DNA from: Sphingobacterium sp.
Lineage (GTDB): Bacteria; Bacteroidota; Bacteroidia; Sphingobacteriales; Sphingobacteriaceae
Length of the DNA stretch: 46,468 nucleotides
Assembly (NCBI GenBank): GCA_031277685.1
Contig: JAITLV010000327.1
Span: 1-46,468 of the forward strand
Reading direction: 5' to 3'
Shown here: positions 35,772-43,610 of the stretch, piece by piece
Layout: every line of letters begins with the position of its first letter
Numbering within the stretch: the first letter of the stretch is position 1
Program-made: the position numbers and the translations under genes
Notes under the pieces: model-generated
The model's database searches: none
The model's input: the letters and a program-made list of their open reading frames with translations, nothing else
Told to the model about the DNA's origin: nothing

Positions 35772-36488
35772 ATGAACATGGAACAATTTGCACAAGATGG
35801 ACAGGATATTAAAATCATTGAAAAATTGATTACTAAAGTCCAGGACATGCTCACTCCAGGAGAAAAAATAGATTATATCGCTGTGCAGAAAAAGCCAGCG
35901 GTGACAATTTTACCGGATAGTATCACCATTAGTAATAAACGCATTTTCATGTGTGAATTTACCAAATTGGGCTTAGCAACGGACTTTGAAATTTTTGGAT
36001 GGCAGGATATTAAGGATATTGCTTTCAAAGAGGAGATCTTCGGCTCAAAAGTTACTGTCATTCCTTTTACTGGGGAAAATTTAAGTATTGATTATATACC
36101 AAAAGTTCAGGCAAGAAAACTATACCAGTATATTAAAGCTGCTCTTGAAAACTATAAAAAAGCTGAACTGGCTGCTGAAAAGGAAAAGATCGTAATTGCT
36201 CCCAGCAATCCACGGGAGGTAATCGTTGAAAAGGCAGAAATCGTTCTACCAACTCCAGCACCGGTACCCGTTCCGACACAAATTCCGACAACTCCTGCAC
36301 CTGCAGCACAGCCGATTGTATCCGCACCAGTTGTTCCACCCGCGGCACCTGTAGCTGCTCCGGCTGTAGAAGAGGAGGATGATGAAATTACGTTAAAGCT
36401 TAAAAAGCTAAAGACACTCTTTGACAAGCAATTGATCACGCAGGATGAGTATGAGCAAAAGAAAAGAGAAGTTTTATCTAGTTTGTAA
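35772..36488 (+). CDS. PH-like domain protein with Pro/Ala linker and C-terminal SHOCT domain
   Basis: This 238-residue cytoplasmic protein has three parts. Residues about 20-125 form a bacterial pleckstrin-homology-like domain (LTPGEKIDYIAVQKKP, SNKRIFMCEFTKLG, IFGWQDIKDIAF). Residues about 150-205 are a low-complexity Pro/Ala/Val linker (PAPVPVPTQIPTTPAPAAQP). Residues 207-238 are a SHOCT helix pair (LKKLKTLFDKQLITQDEYEQ), a short oligomerisation domain. The combination points to a membrane- or polymer-associated scaffold, but no activity is known. It starts at ATG 35772 (a second ATG lies at 35778) and is 21 bp upstream of lnt, so the two are probably one transcript, perhaps also with rsmI. 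Confidence 0.87.
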   Translation: MNMEQFAQDGQDIKIIEKLITKVQDMLTPGEKIDYIAVQKKPAVTILPDSITISNKRIFMCEFTKLGLATDFEIFGWQDIKDIAFKEEIFGSKVTVIPFTGENLSIDYIPKVQARKLYQYIKAALENYKKAELAAEKEKIVIAPSNPREVIVEKAEIVLPTPAPVPVPTQIPTTPAPAAQPIVSAPVVPPAAPVAAPAVEEEDDEITLKLKKLKTLFDKQLITQDEYEQKKREVLSSL

Positions 36489-36509
36489 AATAGCGAGAGA
36501 AGATATATT

Positions 36510-38132
36510 GTGAAGAACAACTATTTATTGGCACTTTTAAGTGCCTTTTTATTATGGTTGGGATGGCCTCCCATCCCTTATTCCAGTGTCCTGCTCTTTA
36601 TAGGCTTTCTGCCATTATTGATTGCACTGGAAAATATCATCCGTAGTGAAACAATCAAAAAGAAAGGTAAAAAAATCTTTCTAACAACCGGTCTAACAGC
36701 TGTTATTTGGAATACCGCATCTATATATTGGGTATATAATTCCATCTCAGCAGTCATGCCACCATTTGCAGCGATTGTAATCAGCTTGATCCCATTCTGC
36801 CTCGGAGCGGCATTAATGGCACTTTCATTCACTTTTTATTATCAATTACGACGTAAGACTATACTACCGTTAGCCCTCATTGGATTAATGGGATTCTGGA
36901 TCAGTTACGAATTTCTGCATGCATCCTGGGATCTTGCATTCCCCTGGATGACGCTTGGAAATGGCTTCGCCAATTTCCATCAGCTGATACAATGGTATGA
37001 CATTACTGGTGCATACGGTGGATCAATATGGATCTGGCTAATCAATATCCTGATCTTTGTGATCTACCTTAATCGAAAAGGTCTATACACACTCAAAAAC
37101 AGAATGGTGCCTGTTCTCTGTCTAGCTTTAGTCTTAATCCTTCCTATCAGCTATTCCTTGATTCGCTATTTCAACTATGAAGAACACCAAAACCCAGCGC
37201 AGATAGTCGTGGTGCAACCAAACGTGAATCCCTATATTAAGTTTCAGCTTAGCCCTGAGGAGCAGTTAAATACCTTAATTTCACTTTCAAATTCAGTCGC
37301 TAAGCCAAACACGGAGTTTTTTATCTGGCCGGAAACCGCCCTTTCTCAAAATGGTGATTTTGATGAAGAAAATCTTCGGGAGACTTATTCTTATCAGCGG
37401 ATTCTAAAGTTTTTGGATCAGTACAAAAATGGGAATGTTTTATCAGGCATTGAGAGTTTTCAATTATATAATTATCCCAAGACACCAACAGCCCGAGAAA
37501 TCGCACCAAACATCTACCAGGACAACTTTAATGCGGCAACACTGATCGATTATTCTTCCAAGCTGCAATTTTATCATAAGTCCAAACTGGTACCCGGTGT
37601 TGAACAGATGCCTTTTGGTGCGGCAATGAATTTTTTAAAACCGTTATTTAAAGCATTTGGTGGGACAACGGGAGGCTACGGAAAACAGGCTGAGCCTACG
37701 GTTTTTTATGCCCAGAGTGGTATCGGTGCTGCCCCGGTCATTTGCTATGAGTCCATTTGGGGCGATTACGTGGCAAAATACGTCAAAAAAGGAGCCCAAT
37801 TTATTGCTATTATTACCAATGATGGTTGGTGGGGCAATACTTCCGGAAAAGACCAACATTTGCAATATGCAAAATTAAGAGCCATCGAAAATCGGCGTTG
37901 GGTCGCCCGGTCGGCAAACACAGGAATATCTGGCTTTATCAATCAACGTGGTGATATTGTACAACACACAAAATGGTGGGAACCTGCAGCTATAAATCAG
38001 GAGATCAATTTAAATGAAGAAATTACGCCATATACCAAAACAGGTGACATCGCTGCATATCTAGGCTTAACGATAGCTTTGGGTGGATTTCTTACAATAA
38101 TTGTTCGTAAACGCCATTCACGCTTATACTAA
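36510..38132 (+). CDS. lnt: Apolipoprotein N-acyltransferase
   Basis: This 540-residue inner-membrane enzyme adds the third acyl chain to the N-terminal Cys of lipoproteins, using phospholipid as donor. The first ~210 residues contain about seven membrane helices. The C-terminal nitrilase-type domain faces the periplasm and has the Glu-Lys-Cys triad: Glu in FIWPETALS (about 274), Lys in HKSKLVPGVEQMPFG (about 355) and Cys in APVICYESIWG (about 411). A final helix follows. The start codon is GTG at 36510 (MKNNYLLALL). It is needed for the many lipoproteins, including the SusD proteins of this window. Its start lies 21 bp after the PH/SHOCT gene, and a hairpin terminator follows it. Confidence 0.96.
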   Translation: MKNNYLLALLSAFLLWLGWPPIPYSSVLLFIGFLPLLIALENIIRSETIKKKGKKIFLTTGLTAVIWNTASIYWVYNSISAVMPPFAAIVISLIPFCLGAALMALSFTFYYQLRRKTILPLALIGLMGFWISYEFLHASWDLAFPWMTLGNGFANFHQLIQWYDITGAYGGSIWIWLINILIFVIYLNRKGLYTLKNRMVPVLCLALVLILPISYSLIRYFNYEEHQNPAQIVVVQPNVNPYIKFQLSPEEQLNTLISLSNSVAKPNTEFFIWPETALSQNGDFDEENLRETYSYQRILKFLDQYKNGNVLSGIESFQLYNYPKTPTAREIAPNIYQDNFNAATLIDYSSKLQFYHKSKLVPGVEQMPFGAAMNFLKPLFKAFGGTTGGYGKQAEPTVFYAQSGIGAAPVICYESIWGDYVAKYVKKGAQFIAIITNDGWWGNTSGKDQHLQYAKLRAIENRRWVARSANTGISGFINQRGDIVQHTKWWEPAAINQEINLNEEITPYTKTGDIAAYLGLTIALGGFLTIIVRKRHSRLY

Positions 38133-38139
38133 ATTAAAG

Positions 38140-38171
38140 CGATAGGGTTATTTTTTGGTATAGCCCTATCG
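38140..38171 (+). terminator. lnt terminator
   Basis: CGATAGGG (38140-38147) and CCCTATCG (38164-38171) pair, with a G-T wobble and TA/TA extending the stem to 11 bp. It begins 8 bp past the stop; the T-tract is short (GTTCTCGTTT). Confidence 0.72.
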
Positions 38172-38348
38172 TTCTCGTTTAGTTGGCCCACATTCCAAAC
38201 CAACCATTACTTTCCAAGGGCCTTTATTTTCTAAATAACCTCTTCTGCTCAACCGAAAAGGGCCTAATATAGGTTCAATAGCGGTCTCTATAAAAAAACG
38301 ACCAAATTCTGATGAAAATAAGTCGTTTAATACATTTGATTTACTTTT

Positions 38349-38356
38349 TAGATTTG
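38349..38356 (+). promoter_or_regulatory. -7 element of the cysteine desulfurase gene
   Basis: TAGATTTG matches TAnnTTTG and ends 12 nt before ATG 38369. The TTTG at 38335 is too close (10 nt) to be a normal -33. Confidence 0.5.
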
Positions 38357-38368
38357 TAATTTTGCAGC

Positions 38369-39505
38369 ATGCAAGTATATTTTGACAATGCTGCGACTAC
38401 AGCCTTAGATCCTGAAGTTATAAAAGTAATGGTAGATGTGATGGACAACAATTTTGGGAATCCATCTTCTATCCATAGTCACGGAAGACAAGTAAAAACA
38501 ATTGTAGAAAAAGCACGGAAGACCATCGCAAATCTGCTACATGTGTCTCCGGCGGAAATCTTCTTTACCTCTGGCGGAACTGAAGCTGATAACATGGCCA
38601 TCGTACGTTCGATCACGGATTTCGGAATCACACATGCGATTACTTCACCAATAGAACATCATGCTGTTTTGCATACATTGGAGGAACTCGAGAAGAGTGG
38701 GAAAGTTCACCTTGACTTACTTCAAGTAGACAATAAAGGTAATTTAGATCTTAACCAACTGGAAGAGCTCCTGAGCAAGAATCCACGGACCTTTGTTTCT
38801 ATTATGCATGCCAATAATGAAATTGGTAACCTCAACGATATCCAACGTATATCAGCACTATGCCAGCAATACAATGCGATCTTTCATTCTGATACGGTAC
38901 AGACTATGGGGCATTACCCGCATGATCTAGGTAAGCTTAAGATCGATTTTATCACTGGTGCTGCCCACAAATTTCATGGCCCAAAGGGCGTAGGTTTTCT
39001 CTACATCAATGCAAACAATAAAATCAAACCGTTAATTTACGGTGGTGCACAAGAACGAAATATGCGTGGAGGAACCGAAAATGTTTACGGTATCGCAGGG
39101 CTTGCTAAAGCCCTGGAACTTGCCTATGAACACATGGAATCCCACCAAAATTATATTCAAGGGCTTAAATCGTATATGATCGAAGAATTACAGAAGGCTA
39201 TTCCAGCTATTGATTTCAATGGTGTTATCGAGCCCAGTAAATCGCTATATACGGTACTGAATGTATCATTTCCTTGTAGCGATCTTGCCGATATGTTATT
39301 ATTCAACCTCGATATTTCAGGCATATCCTGTTCTGGTGGAAGCGCCTGTAGTTCAGGAACCGACATCGGATCTCATGTACTGGGAGCTATAAAAACAAAT
39401 TCAGACCGTCCTTCGGTCAGATTTTCATTTTGCAAAAACAACACAAAAGAGGAAGTAGACTTTGTTGTAGCAACCCTAAAGGAACTCTGCACAAAAAGTA
39501 AATAG
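38369..39505 (+). CDS. Cysteine desulfurase (NifS/IscS family)
   Basis: This 378-residue PLP enzyme removes sulfur from cysteine as a persulfide for Fe-S clusters and tRNA thiolation. Visible features are the N-terminal YFDNAATT, the GGTEADN loop near residue 70, HHAVLHTLEEL near 95, IMHANNEIGN near 148 (PLP Asn), the PLP Lys in GAAHKFHGPKGVGF (about 200), and the mobile-loop catalytic Cys in SCSGGSACSSG (about 325). The SSGSACTS-type loop fits group I (NifS/IscS) rather than SufS enzymes. No iscU, iscA or regulator is adjacent, so its sulfur acceptor is unknown. It has its own promoter and shares a palindromic terminator with the convergent NlpE-like gene. Confidence 0.95.
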   Translation: MQVYFDNAATTALDPEVIKVMVDVMDNNFGNPSSIHSHGRQVKTIVEKARKTIANLLHVSPAEIFFTSGGTEADNMAIVRSITDFGITHAITSPIEHHAVLHTLEELEKSGKVHLDLLQVDNKGNLDLNQLEELLSKNPRTFVSIMHANNEIGNLNDIQRISALCQQYNAIFHSDTVQTMGHYPHDLGKLKIDFITGAAHKFHGPKGVGFLYINANNKIKPLIYGGAQERNMRGGTENVYGIAGLAKALELAYEHMESHQNYIQGLKSYMIEELQKAIPAIDFNGVIEPSKSLYTVLNVSFPCSDLADMLLFNLDISGISCSGGSACSSGTDIGSHVLGAIKTNSDRPSVRFSFCKNNTKEEVDFVVATLKELCTKSK

Positions 39506-39506
39506 T

Positions 39507-39560
39507 CCTATAAAACAACATGTCCGAAGAGAATTCTCTTCGGACATGTTGTTTTATAGG
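39507..39560. terminator. 54-bp perfect palindrome, bidirectional terminator
   Basis: Every base from 39507 to 39560 pairs with its mirror (centre between 39533 and 39534, in GAATTC). The 27-bp arms have a G+C core (GTCCGAAGAG) and AT-rich flanks that give a U-rich tail in both directions. It begins one base after the desulfurase stop codon and lies 23 bp beyond the convergent gene's stop. Confidence 0.85.
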
Positions 39561-39583
39561 GATTACACACCGTTCAACAAATT

Positions 39584-40003
39584 TCAATTTTTCGTTAACA
39601 CGTAATATTTGGAAATATCTCCAGTAATATCATTTCCAGATAGATCCAGTTGGCTTAACATATGGTTTCCCAATTTAAATTTGTAGTCGACACCATCCAA
39701 TGTGATAATATTTTCATCCAGTTTCCATTTTCCTTCACGCACAAAAACATCATCACTTTTGTTGAGATATTTGGACGAATATGTATAGGTATTGTCTTTG
39801 TGTAATGAGATCAGTGTTTCTATGCCATCACAATCCGCACAGGGCATCACGCCTTTGTACTCTCCGATCACAATTTCGCCTCTGTCTCTCCCCTTTAACT
39901 CCTGCAAATTGTCTTTATAAACGGCCACACTCTGTTTGGGATTATCACATCCCCCTAATATCACCATTACCAACATTCCCACTGTCCAAATAAACGTTTT
40001 CAT
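39584..40003 (-). CDS. NlpE-like copper-resistance/envelope-stress lipoprotein
   Basis: This 139-residue lipoprotein (lipobox VILGGC, Cys19) has the NlpE N-terminal domain: GEYKGVMPCADCDGIET around residues 48-65, with the CxxC pair at 55 and 58, then TLISLHKDNTYTYSSKYL and a GKWKLDENIITLDG block. E. coli NlpE senses lipoprotein-sorting, copper and disulfide stress through its cysteines and triggers Cpx. This copy is only the N-terminal domain, as in many Bacteroidota proteins, and no Cpx system is visible here, so its role is likely copper or redox related in the periplasm. It is convergent with the desulfurase gene. Confidence 0.9.
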   Translation of the reverse strand: MKTFIWTVGMLVMVILGGCDNPKQSVAVYKDNLQELKGRDRGEIVIGEYKGVMPCADCDGIETLISLHKDNTYTYSSKYLNKSDDVFVREGKWKLDENIITLDGVDYKFKLGNHMLSQLDLSGNDITGDISKYYVLTKN

Positions 40004-40087
40004 CTCATTCCAAATTCAAAAAATCAGCATCTAATAGTTACACCCATAAATTTCATAACAAATTAGATACCAAAAATTTAGAATGGA

Positions 40088-40420
40088 TTAAAAATCATCA
40101 TCGTCATCCTCTACTAAAAATGACAAAGCCCCCTGTAACTCCCCTAGTGCATGGAAATTACGGCTTTTACGGGCCACTTCAATTCCATTTCTATATGTTG
40201 TTATGGCAAGCTCCGCTCTGTCCAATTTTTCGTATAGTTTTCCCAGATGGTAATACGTTCCGACATAGCTGGGATGATTTTCTATGAGCTGCTCAAATCT
40301 CCACAGCGCTTCCTGCTCATCATTCTGCTTTAAATACTCCGCAGCAATAGCATATTTTAAAAAAGGATCTTCAGGGCTCTCTTTCAAAAATTCGTTGAGT
40401 TGATCCAATCGTGTTGACAT
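40088..40420 (-). CDS. Small TPR protein
   Basis: This 110-residue cytoplasmic protein contains about two to three tetratricopeptide repeats: DPFLKYAIAAEYLKQNDEQE (residues 18-37), PSYVGTYYHLGKLYEKLDRA (50-69) and the following helix ELAITTYRNGIEVARKS. The tail is strongly acidic (EDDDDDF). TPR proteins this small act as protein-binding adaptors. Homologous short TPR proteins are common next to housekeeping genes in Bacteroidota, but no partner is apparent here. It has its own promoter, and 84 bp separate its stop from the start of the NlpE-like gene. Confidence 0.88.
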   Translation of the reverse strand: MSTRLDQLNEFLKESPEDPFLKYAIAAEYLKQNDEQEALWRFEQLIENHPSYVGTYYHLGKLYEKLDRAELAITTYRNGIEVARKSRNFHALGELQGALSFLVEDDDDDF

Positions 40421-40433
40421 ATCTTTTTTATTT

Positions 40434-40441
40434 CAAACTTA
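40434..40441 (-). promoter_or_regulatory. -7 element of the TPR gene
   Basis: On the minus strand TAAGTTTG (40441 to 40434) ends 13 nt before the ATG. No -33 TTG at a good distance was found. Confidence 0.5.
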
Positions 40442-40975
40442 ATTAAAATTGCGCTTAATCTGTACATAATTGTTCTATGAAGGTATTATGCATAGCAAGC
40501 CACCACATTTTTTTCTGAAGTAGCTTGGCTCTATGTACTATTATTAGCACTATTGTGTCAATATCAATCTCTATTTCAAACCTAAACAGTTCATATGCAA
40601 TACCAATAGTTCCCTTTGGATATCACACACTGTAATACAGCTAAACTTCTTAAACGCTGAGCCCATTAATTTAGTAGCACTACAATTCCACCCACCCCAC
40701 AAACACTACATATCAGTTATTTTAAGCTCCTTCGTAATCAAAATACTATGCTAGCATACAAAATGACATTCTGCTGACGGATTATTCGCGTTAAAAAAAA
40801 GAATACTGATTTATATAAAAATTAACAAATACCATATAAAAAGGGCTAAATAATTAAAATATATCAAAAATACACAAACAAAAACCCTATTTATTTAAAA
40901 TAACATAATTAAGAAGATGACAGGAGAAGCAAAATTTTAAGCGGCCTAGGGCTTTTTATTTGGAAGAAAATATGG
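40442..40975. other. AT-rich intergenic region, about 530 bp
   Basis: Between the divergent TPR and etfB genes. It has many stops in all frames and runs of A and T. No tRNA-like fold, terminator hairpin or conserved coding stretch was seen. Confidence 0.5.
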
Positions 40976-40983
40976 TAAGTTTG
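40976..40983 (+). promoter_or_regulatory. -7 element of the etfBA operon
   Basis: TAAGTTTG fits TAnnTTTG and ends 17 nt before ATG 41001. The nearest TTG (40960-40962) is only 13 nt away, shorter than usual. Confidence 0.5.
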
Positions 40984-41000
40984 GGTAAAACCAATCGTAT

Positions 41001-41738
41001 ATGAAAATATTAGTTTGTATAAGTAATGTCCCTGACACTACATCGAAGATCACTTTTACAAATGACAACACAGCCTTTAATACAGCTGGGGTACAGTTTA
41101 TTATAAACCCATATGATGAAATTGCTCTTTCGAAGGCAGTTGAATTAGCTGAAGGTGGAAAAGGAACAGTAACTGTCATCAATGTTGGAGATGCATCCAC
41201 CGATGCGACCATCCGCAAAGCATTGGCTATAGGCGCAGATAATGCAGTACGTATTAATGCCACTCCTAGAGACGCCTGGTTTGTTGCCAATCAAATTGCA
41301 AATTATGCAAAGGACAATGCTTTTGACCTGATTTTAACTGGACGGGAATCAATTGATTATAACGGAGCTCAGGTGGGTGCAATTGTTGCAGAATTGCTCA
41401 ATATACCATCGGTGTCAATCGCCAAAAAAGTGGATATCACAGCTGATACTGTCAGTATTGAACGTGAAATAGAAGGTGGTAAAGAGGTCTTGACGGCCAA
41501 ACTTCCGATTGTTATTGGCACAGCTGAAGGTGTTGCGGAACCCAAGATCCCTAATATGCGTGGTATAATGAGTGCGCGTACCAAACCACTGGATGTATTG
41601 GAACCATCCGCTGTGGATACACTTTCTCATATTGTCAAATATGAAACTCCAGCACCACGCGGTACTGTAAAGCTTGTTGACGCTGCAGAGGTCGAGAAAC
41701 TGGTTTCTCTTCTTCATGACGAAGCGAAAGTTATTTAA
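41001..41738 (+). CDS. etfB: Electron transfer flavoprotein subunit beta
   Basis: This 245-residue protein is the small ETF subunit. It holds AMP and, with EtfA, carries electrons from acyl-CoA and other flavin dehydrogenases to the quinone pool. Clear features are KILVCISNVPDTTSKI at the N-terminus, INPYDEIALSKAVELAE near 38, LILTGRESIDYNGAQVGAIV near 110 (AMP-binding loop region), and IPNMRGIMSARTKPL near 180, the recognition-loop helix that docks on partner dehydrogenases. Length and layout are typical of Bacteroidota EtfB. It is 21 bp upstream of etfA in one operon. Confidence 0.97.
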   Translation: MKILVCISNVPDTTSKITFTNDNTAFNTAGVQFIINPYDEIALSKAVELAEGGKGTVTVINVGDASTDATIRKALAIGADNAVRINATPRDAWFVANQIANYAKDNAFDLILTGRESIDYNGAQVGAIVAELLNIPSVSIAKKVDITADTVSIEREIEGGKEVLTAKLPIVIGTAEGVAEPKIPNMRGIMSARTKPLDVLEPSAVDTLSHIVKYETPAPRGTVKLVDAAEVEKLVSLLHDEAKVI

Positions 41739-41759
41739 TCACTAAACTCCGAAAAAAAC

Positions 41760-42734
41760 ATGTCAATACTCGTATATGTAGAAAATACTGATGGAAAATT
41801 CAAGAAGTCTGCTTTTGAAGTAGTCTCTTATGCAAAAGCCATCGCCGAAAATACAAACAGTGACCTAGTGGCCCTCTCTATTGGAAATGTTCCAGAGGAT
41901 GAACTTGCGGCCTTAGGTAACTATGGTGCCTCAAAAGTACTCGCTGTCAATAATGAGCAGCTTTCTTCTTTCGTCAATCAAGCCTATGCGAGCATTATCG
42001 CTGAAGCTGTCAGGAGCACAGGCGCAAATCTGCTTGTTCTTTCTAACTCATTCTCAGGCAAAGGTCTTGCTCCCCGTATTGCGGCAAAACTTCAAGCTGC
42101 ACTCGCTGATGGCGCTTTGGCTTTGCCAACGATAGAAGGTGACACGTTAACCGTCAAGAAAACCGCATTTTCGAATAAAGCCTTCGCTACGGTCGAATTG
42201 ACTGCAGCAATTAAGATAATCGCCTTAAGCCCCAATGCTTATGAGACCAAAGAAACTGGGGGTACAGCAACAGTTGAGCCTTTTACAGCAAACATTGCCC
42301 AGGCGGACTTCTCTACCATTGTTAAGGAAATTGTGCGTGCTACCGATAAAGTTTCACTACCTGAAGCAGAAATCGTTGTCTCCGCCGGTCGAGGGCTAAA
42401 AGGCCCCGAAAACTGGGGTATGATCGAAGAATTGGCCGATATTCTTGGTGCGGCAACAGCTTGTTCAAAACCTGTGTCCGATGCAGGGTGGCGCCCACAT
42501 TCCGAACACGTTGGCCAAACGGGTATTGTTGTAAGCCCTAATCTCTATATCGCTATCGGTATATCTGGTGCCATCCAACATTTAGCCGGGGTTAGCTCCT
42601 CTAAAACGATTGTTGTCATCAACAAGGATCCAGAAGCTCCATTCTTTAAAGTTGCCGATTATGGTATTGTTGGTGATGCTTTTGATATTGTCCCTAAATT
42701 GACACAGGCATTAAAAGCTTATAAAGGGAACTAA
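41760..42734 (+). CDS. etfA: Electron transfer flavoprotein subunit alpha
   Basis: This 324-residue protein is the FAD-binding ETF subunit. The N-terminal half is the ETF alpha/beta fold (residues 1-190). The C-terminal FAD domain is well conserved: VSAGRGLKGPENWGMIEELA near residue 207, PVSDAGWRPHSEHVGQTGIV near 240 (the Arg and the TG that touch FAD), and GISGAIQHLAGV followed by VINKDPEAPFFKVADYGIVGD near 268-300. It forms a heterodimer with EtfB. The ATG at 41760 is 21 bp behind etfB. A terminator follows, so the operon is just etfBA; no ETF:quinone oxidoreductase or acyl-CoA dehydrogenase is linked here. Confidence 0.97.
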   Translation: MSILVYVENTDGKFKKSAFEVVSYAKAIAENTNSDLVALSIGNVPEDELAALGNYGASKVLAVNNEQLSSFVNQAYASIIAEAVRSTGANLLVLSNSFSGKGLAPRIAAKLQAALADGALALPTIEGDTLTVKKTAFSNKAFATVELTAAIKIIALSPNAYETKETGGTATVEPFTANIAQADFSTIVKEIVRATDKVSLPEAEIVVSAGRGLKGPENWGMIEELADILGAATACSKPVSDAGWRPHSEHVGQTGIVVSPNLYIAIGISGAIQHLAGVSSSKTIVVINKDPEAPFFKVADYGIVGDAFDIVPKLTQALKAYKGN

Positions 42735-42755
42735 GCTTTTTTATAACATATTTTC

Positions 42756-42795
42756 CTCCCCATTCGTTCAGCAAATGAGTGGGGAGTTTTTATTT
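42756..42795 (+). terminator. etfBA terminator
   Basis: CTCCCCA (42756-42762) and TGGGGAG (42780-42786) pair, and a G-T pair plus TC/GA lengthen the stem to 10 bp. TTTTTATTT follows. Confidence 0.88.
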
Positions 42796-42887
42796 ATCTT
42801 TAACCATTCGCAATTTCCTTGATAAAAAAGGTTCTTGTGAACGAGGGCAGATTCATAAATTTGTTTCGCAGCTAACGCATTTTATAA

Positions 42888-42918
42888 TTGCATATAAAAG
42901 CAAATTTATCTAAGTTTG
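42888..42918 (+). promoter_or_regulatory. Promoter of the bifunctional nuclease gene
   Basis: TTG (42888-42890), 20 nt, TAAGTTTG (42911-42918) fits the full consensus. It shares GCAAATTTATCTAAGTTTGT with the serS promoter. Its position rules out the in-frame TTG at 42888 as a start codon. Confidence 0.8.
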
Positions 42919-42938
42919 TACACCGCTTTGGAATTAAA

Positions 42939-43565
42939 ATGAAGAAAATCAGATTAGATATCGTTGGTTTATCCTATAGTCAAACACAATCTGGGGCTTA
43001 TGCCCTGGTATTGGGAGAAGTGGAGGGCAACAGAAGATTGCCCATCATTATTGGTAGCCATGAGGCTCAAGCCATCGCTATTCGGATAGAAAAAATGATT
43101 CCAAGCCGTCCCCTCACACATGACCTATTTCAATCTTTTGCAGAATCTTTTGGCATTAAACTCGTTGAAGTGCTGATATACAATCTGATTGAGGGCATTT
43201 TTTATGCGAAGATTATTTGTTCTGACGGCAACAAAATGGTGGAAATTGATGCCAGAACCTCCGATGCCGTAGCACTGGCTGTTCGATTTGAAGCACCTAT
43301 TTATGCCTATGAATTTATCATGTCATCAGCGGGGATCATTATTGAGGGACATGAATTCGCATTTTTGGAAAATTTGGATAAAGCCAACAAAGTGCAAGAT
43401 CCCAATATGGTTGAGGTCGAAGAAAAGACACCATCCAAAACTCCTAACAACCCCTTTTCTTCGTTGACAGACGAACAATTGGAACAAGCACTCAACCAAG
43501 CACTCACGGAAGAGAATTACGAGCAAGCGGCGTTGATTAGGGATGAAATTTCCAAAAGAAAATAA
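42939..43565 (+). CDS. Bifunctional nuclease (DUF151) domain protein with C-terminal UVR motif
   Basis: This 208-residue protein has the bifunctional-nuclease (BFN/DUF151) domain at about 1-140: YALVLGEVEGNRRLPIIIGS, then HEAQAIAIRIEKM, RPLTHDLFQSFAESFG, and EIDARTSDAVALAVRFEAPI. After a flexible linker (about 145-172) comes a UVR (UvrB/UvrC interaction) helix pair, LTDEQLEQALNQALTEENYE and QAALIRDEISKRK. The BFN family has RNase and DNase activity in plants; bacterial roles are poorly known, and the UVR tail suggests binding to a repair or other partner protein. The ATG at 42939 gives MKKIRLDIVGLSY, the usual start of the family. It is 45 bp upstream of the nucleoside permease gene. Confidence 0.93.
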   Translation: MKKIRLDIVGLSYSQTQSGAYALVLGEVEGNRRLPIIIGSHEAQAIAIRIEKMIPSRPLTHDLFQSFAESFGIKLVEVLIYNLIEGIFYAKIICSDGNKMVEIDARTSDAVALAVRFEAPIYAYEFIMSSAGIIIEGHEFAFLENLDKANKVQDPNMVEVEEKTPSKTPNNPFSSLTDEQLEQALNQALTEENYEQAALIRDEISKRK

Positions 43566-43610
43566 CTCCTCTCATTAAAGCGAAACAAAAACTCTAAATA
43601 ATATCGTTTT

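Noticed and set aside
36133..36520. Minus-strand frames opposite the PH/SHOCT gene, one rich in Ala, Gly and Thr
   Set aside because: They mirror the Pro/Ala linker of the real gene on the plus strand and have no start signals.
40442..40975. A small RNA or tRNA in the large gap before etfB
   Set aside because: No cloverleaf, GTTCRA-type loop or strong hairpin was found on either strand by eye.
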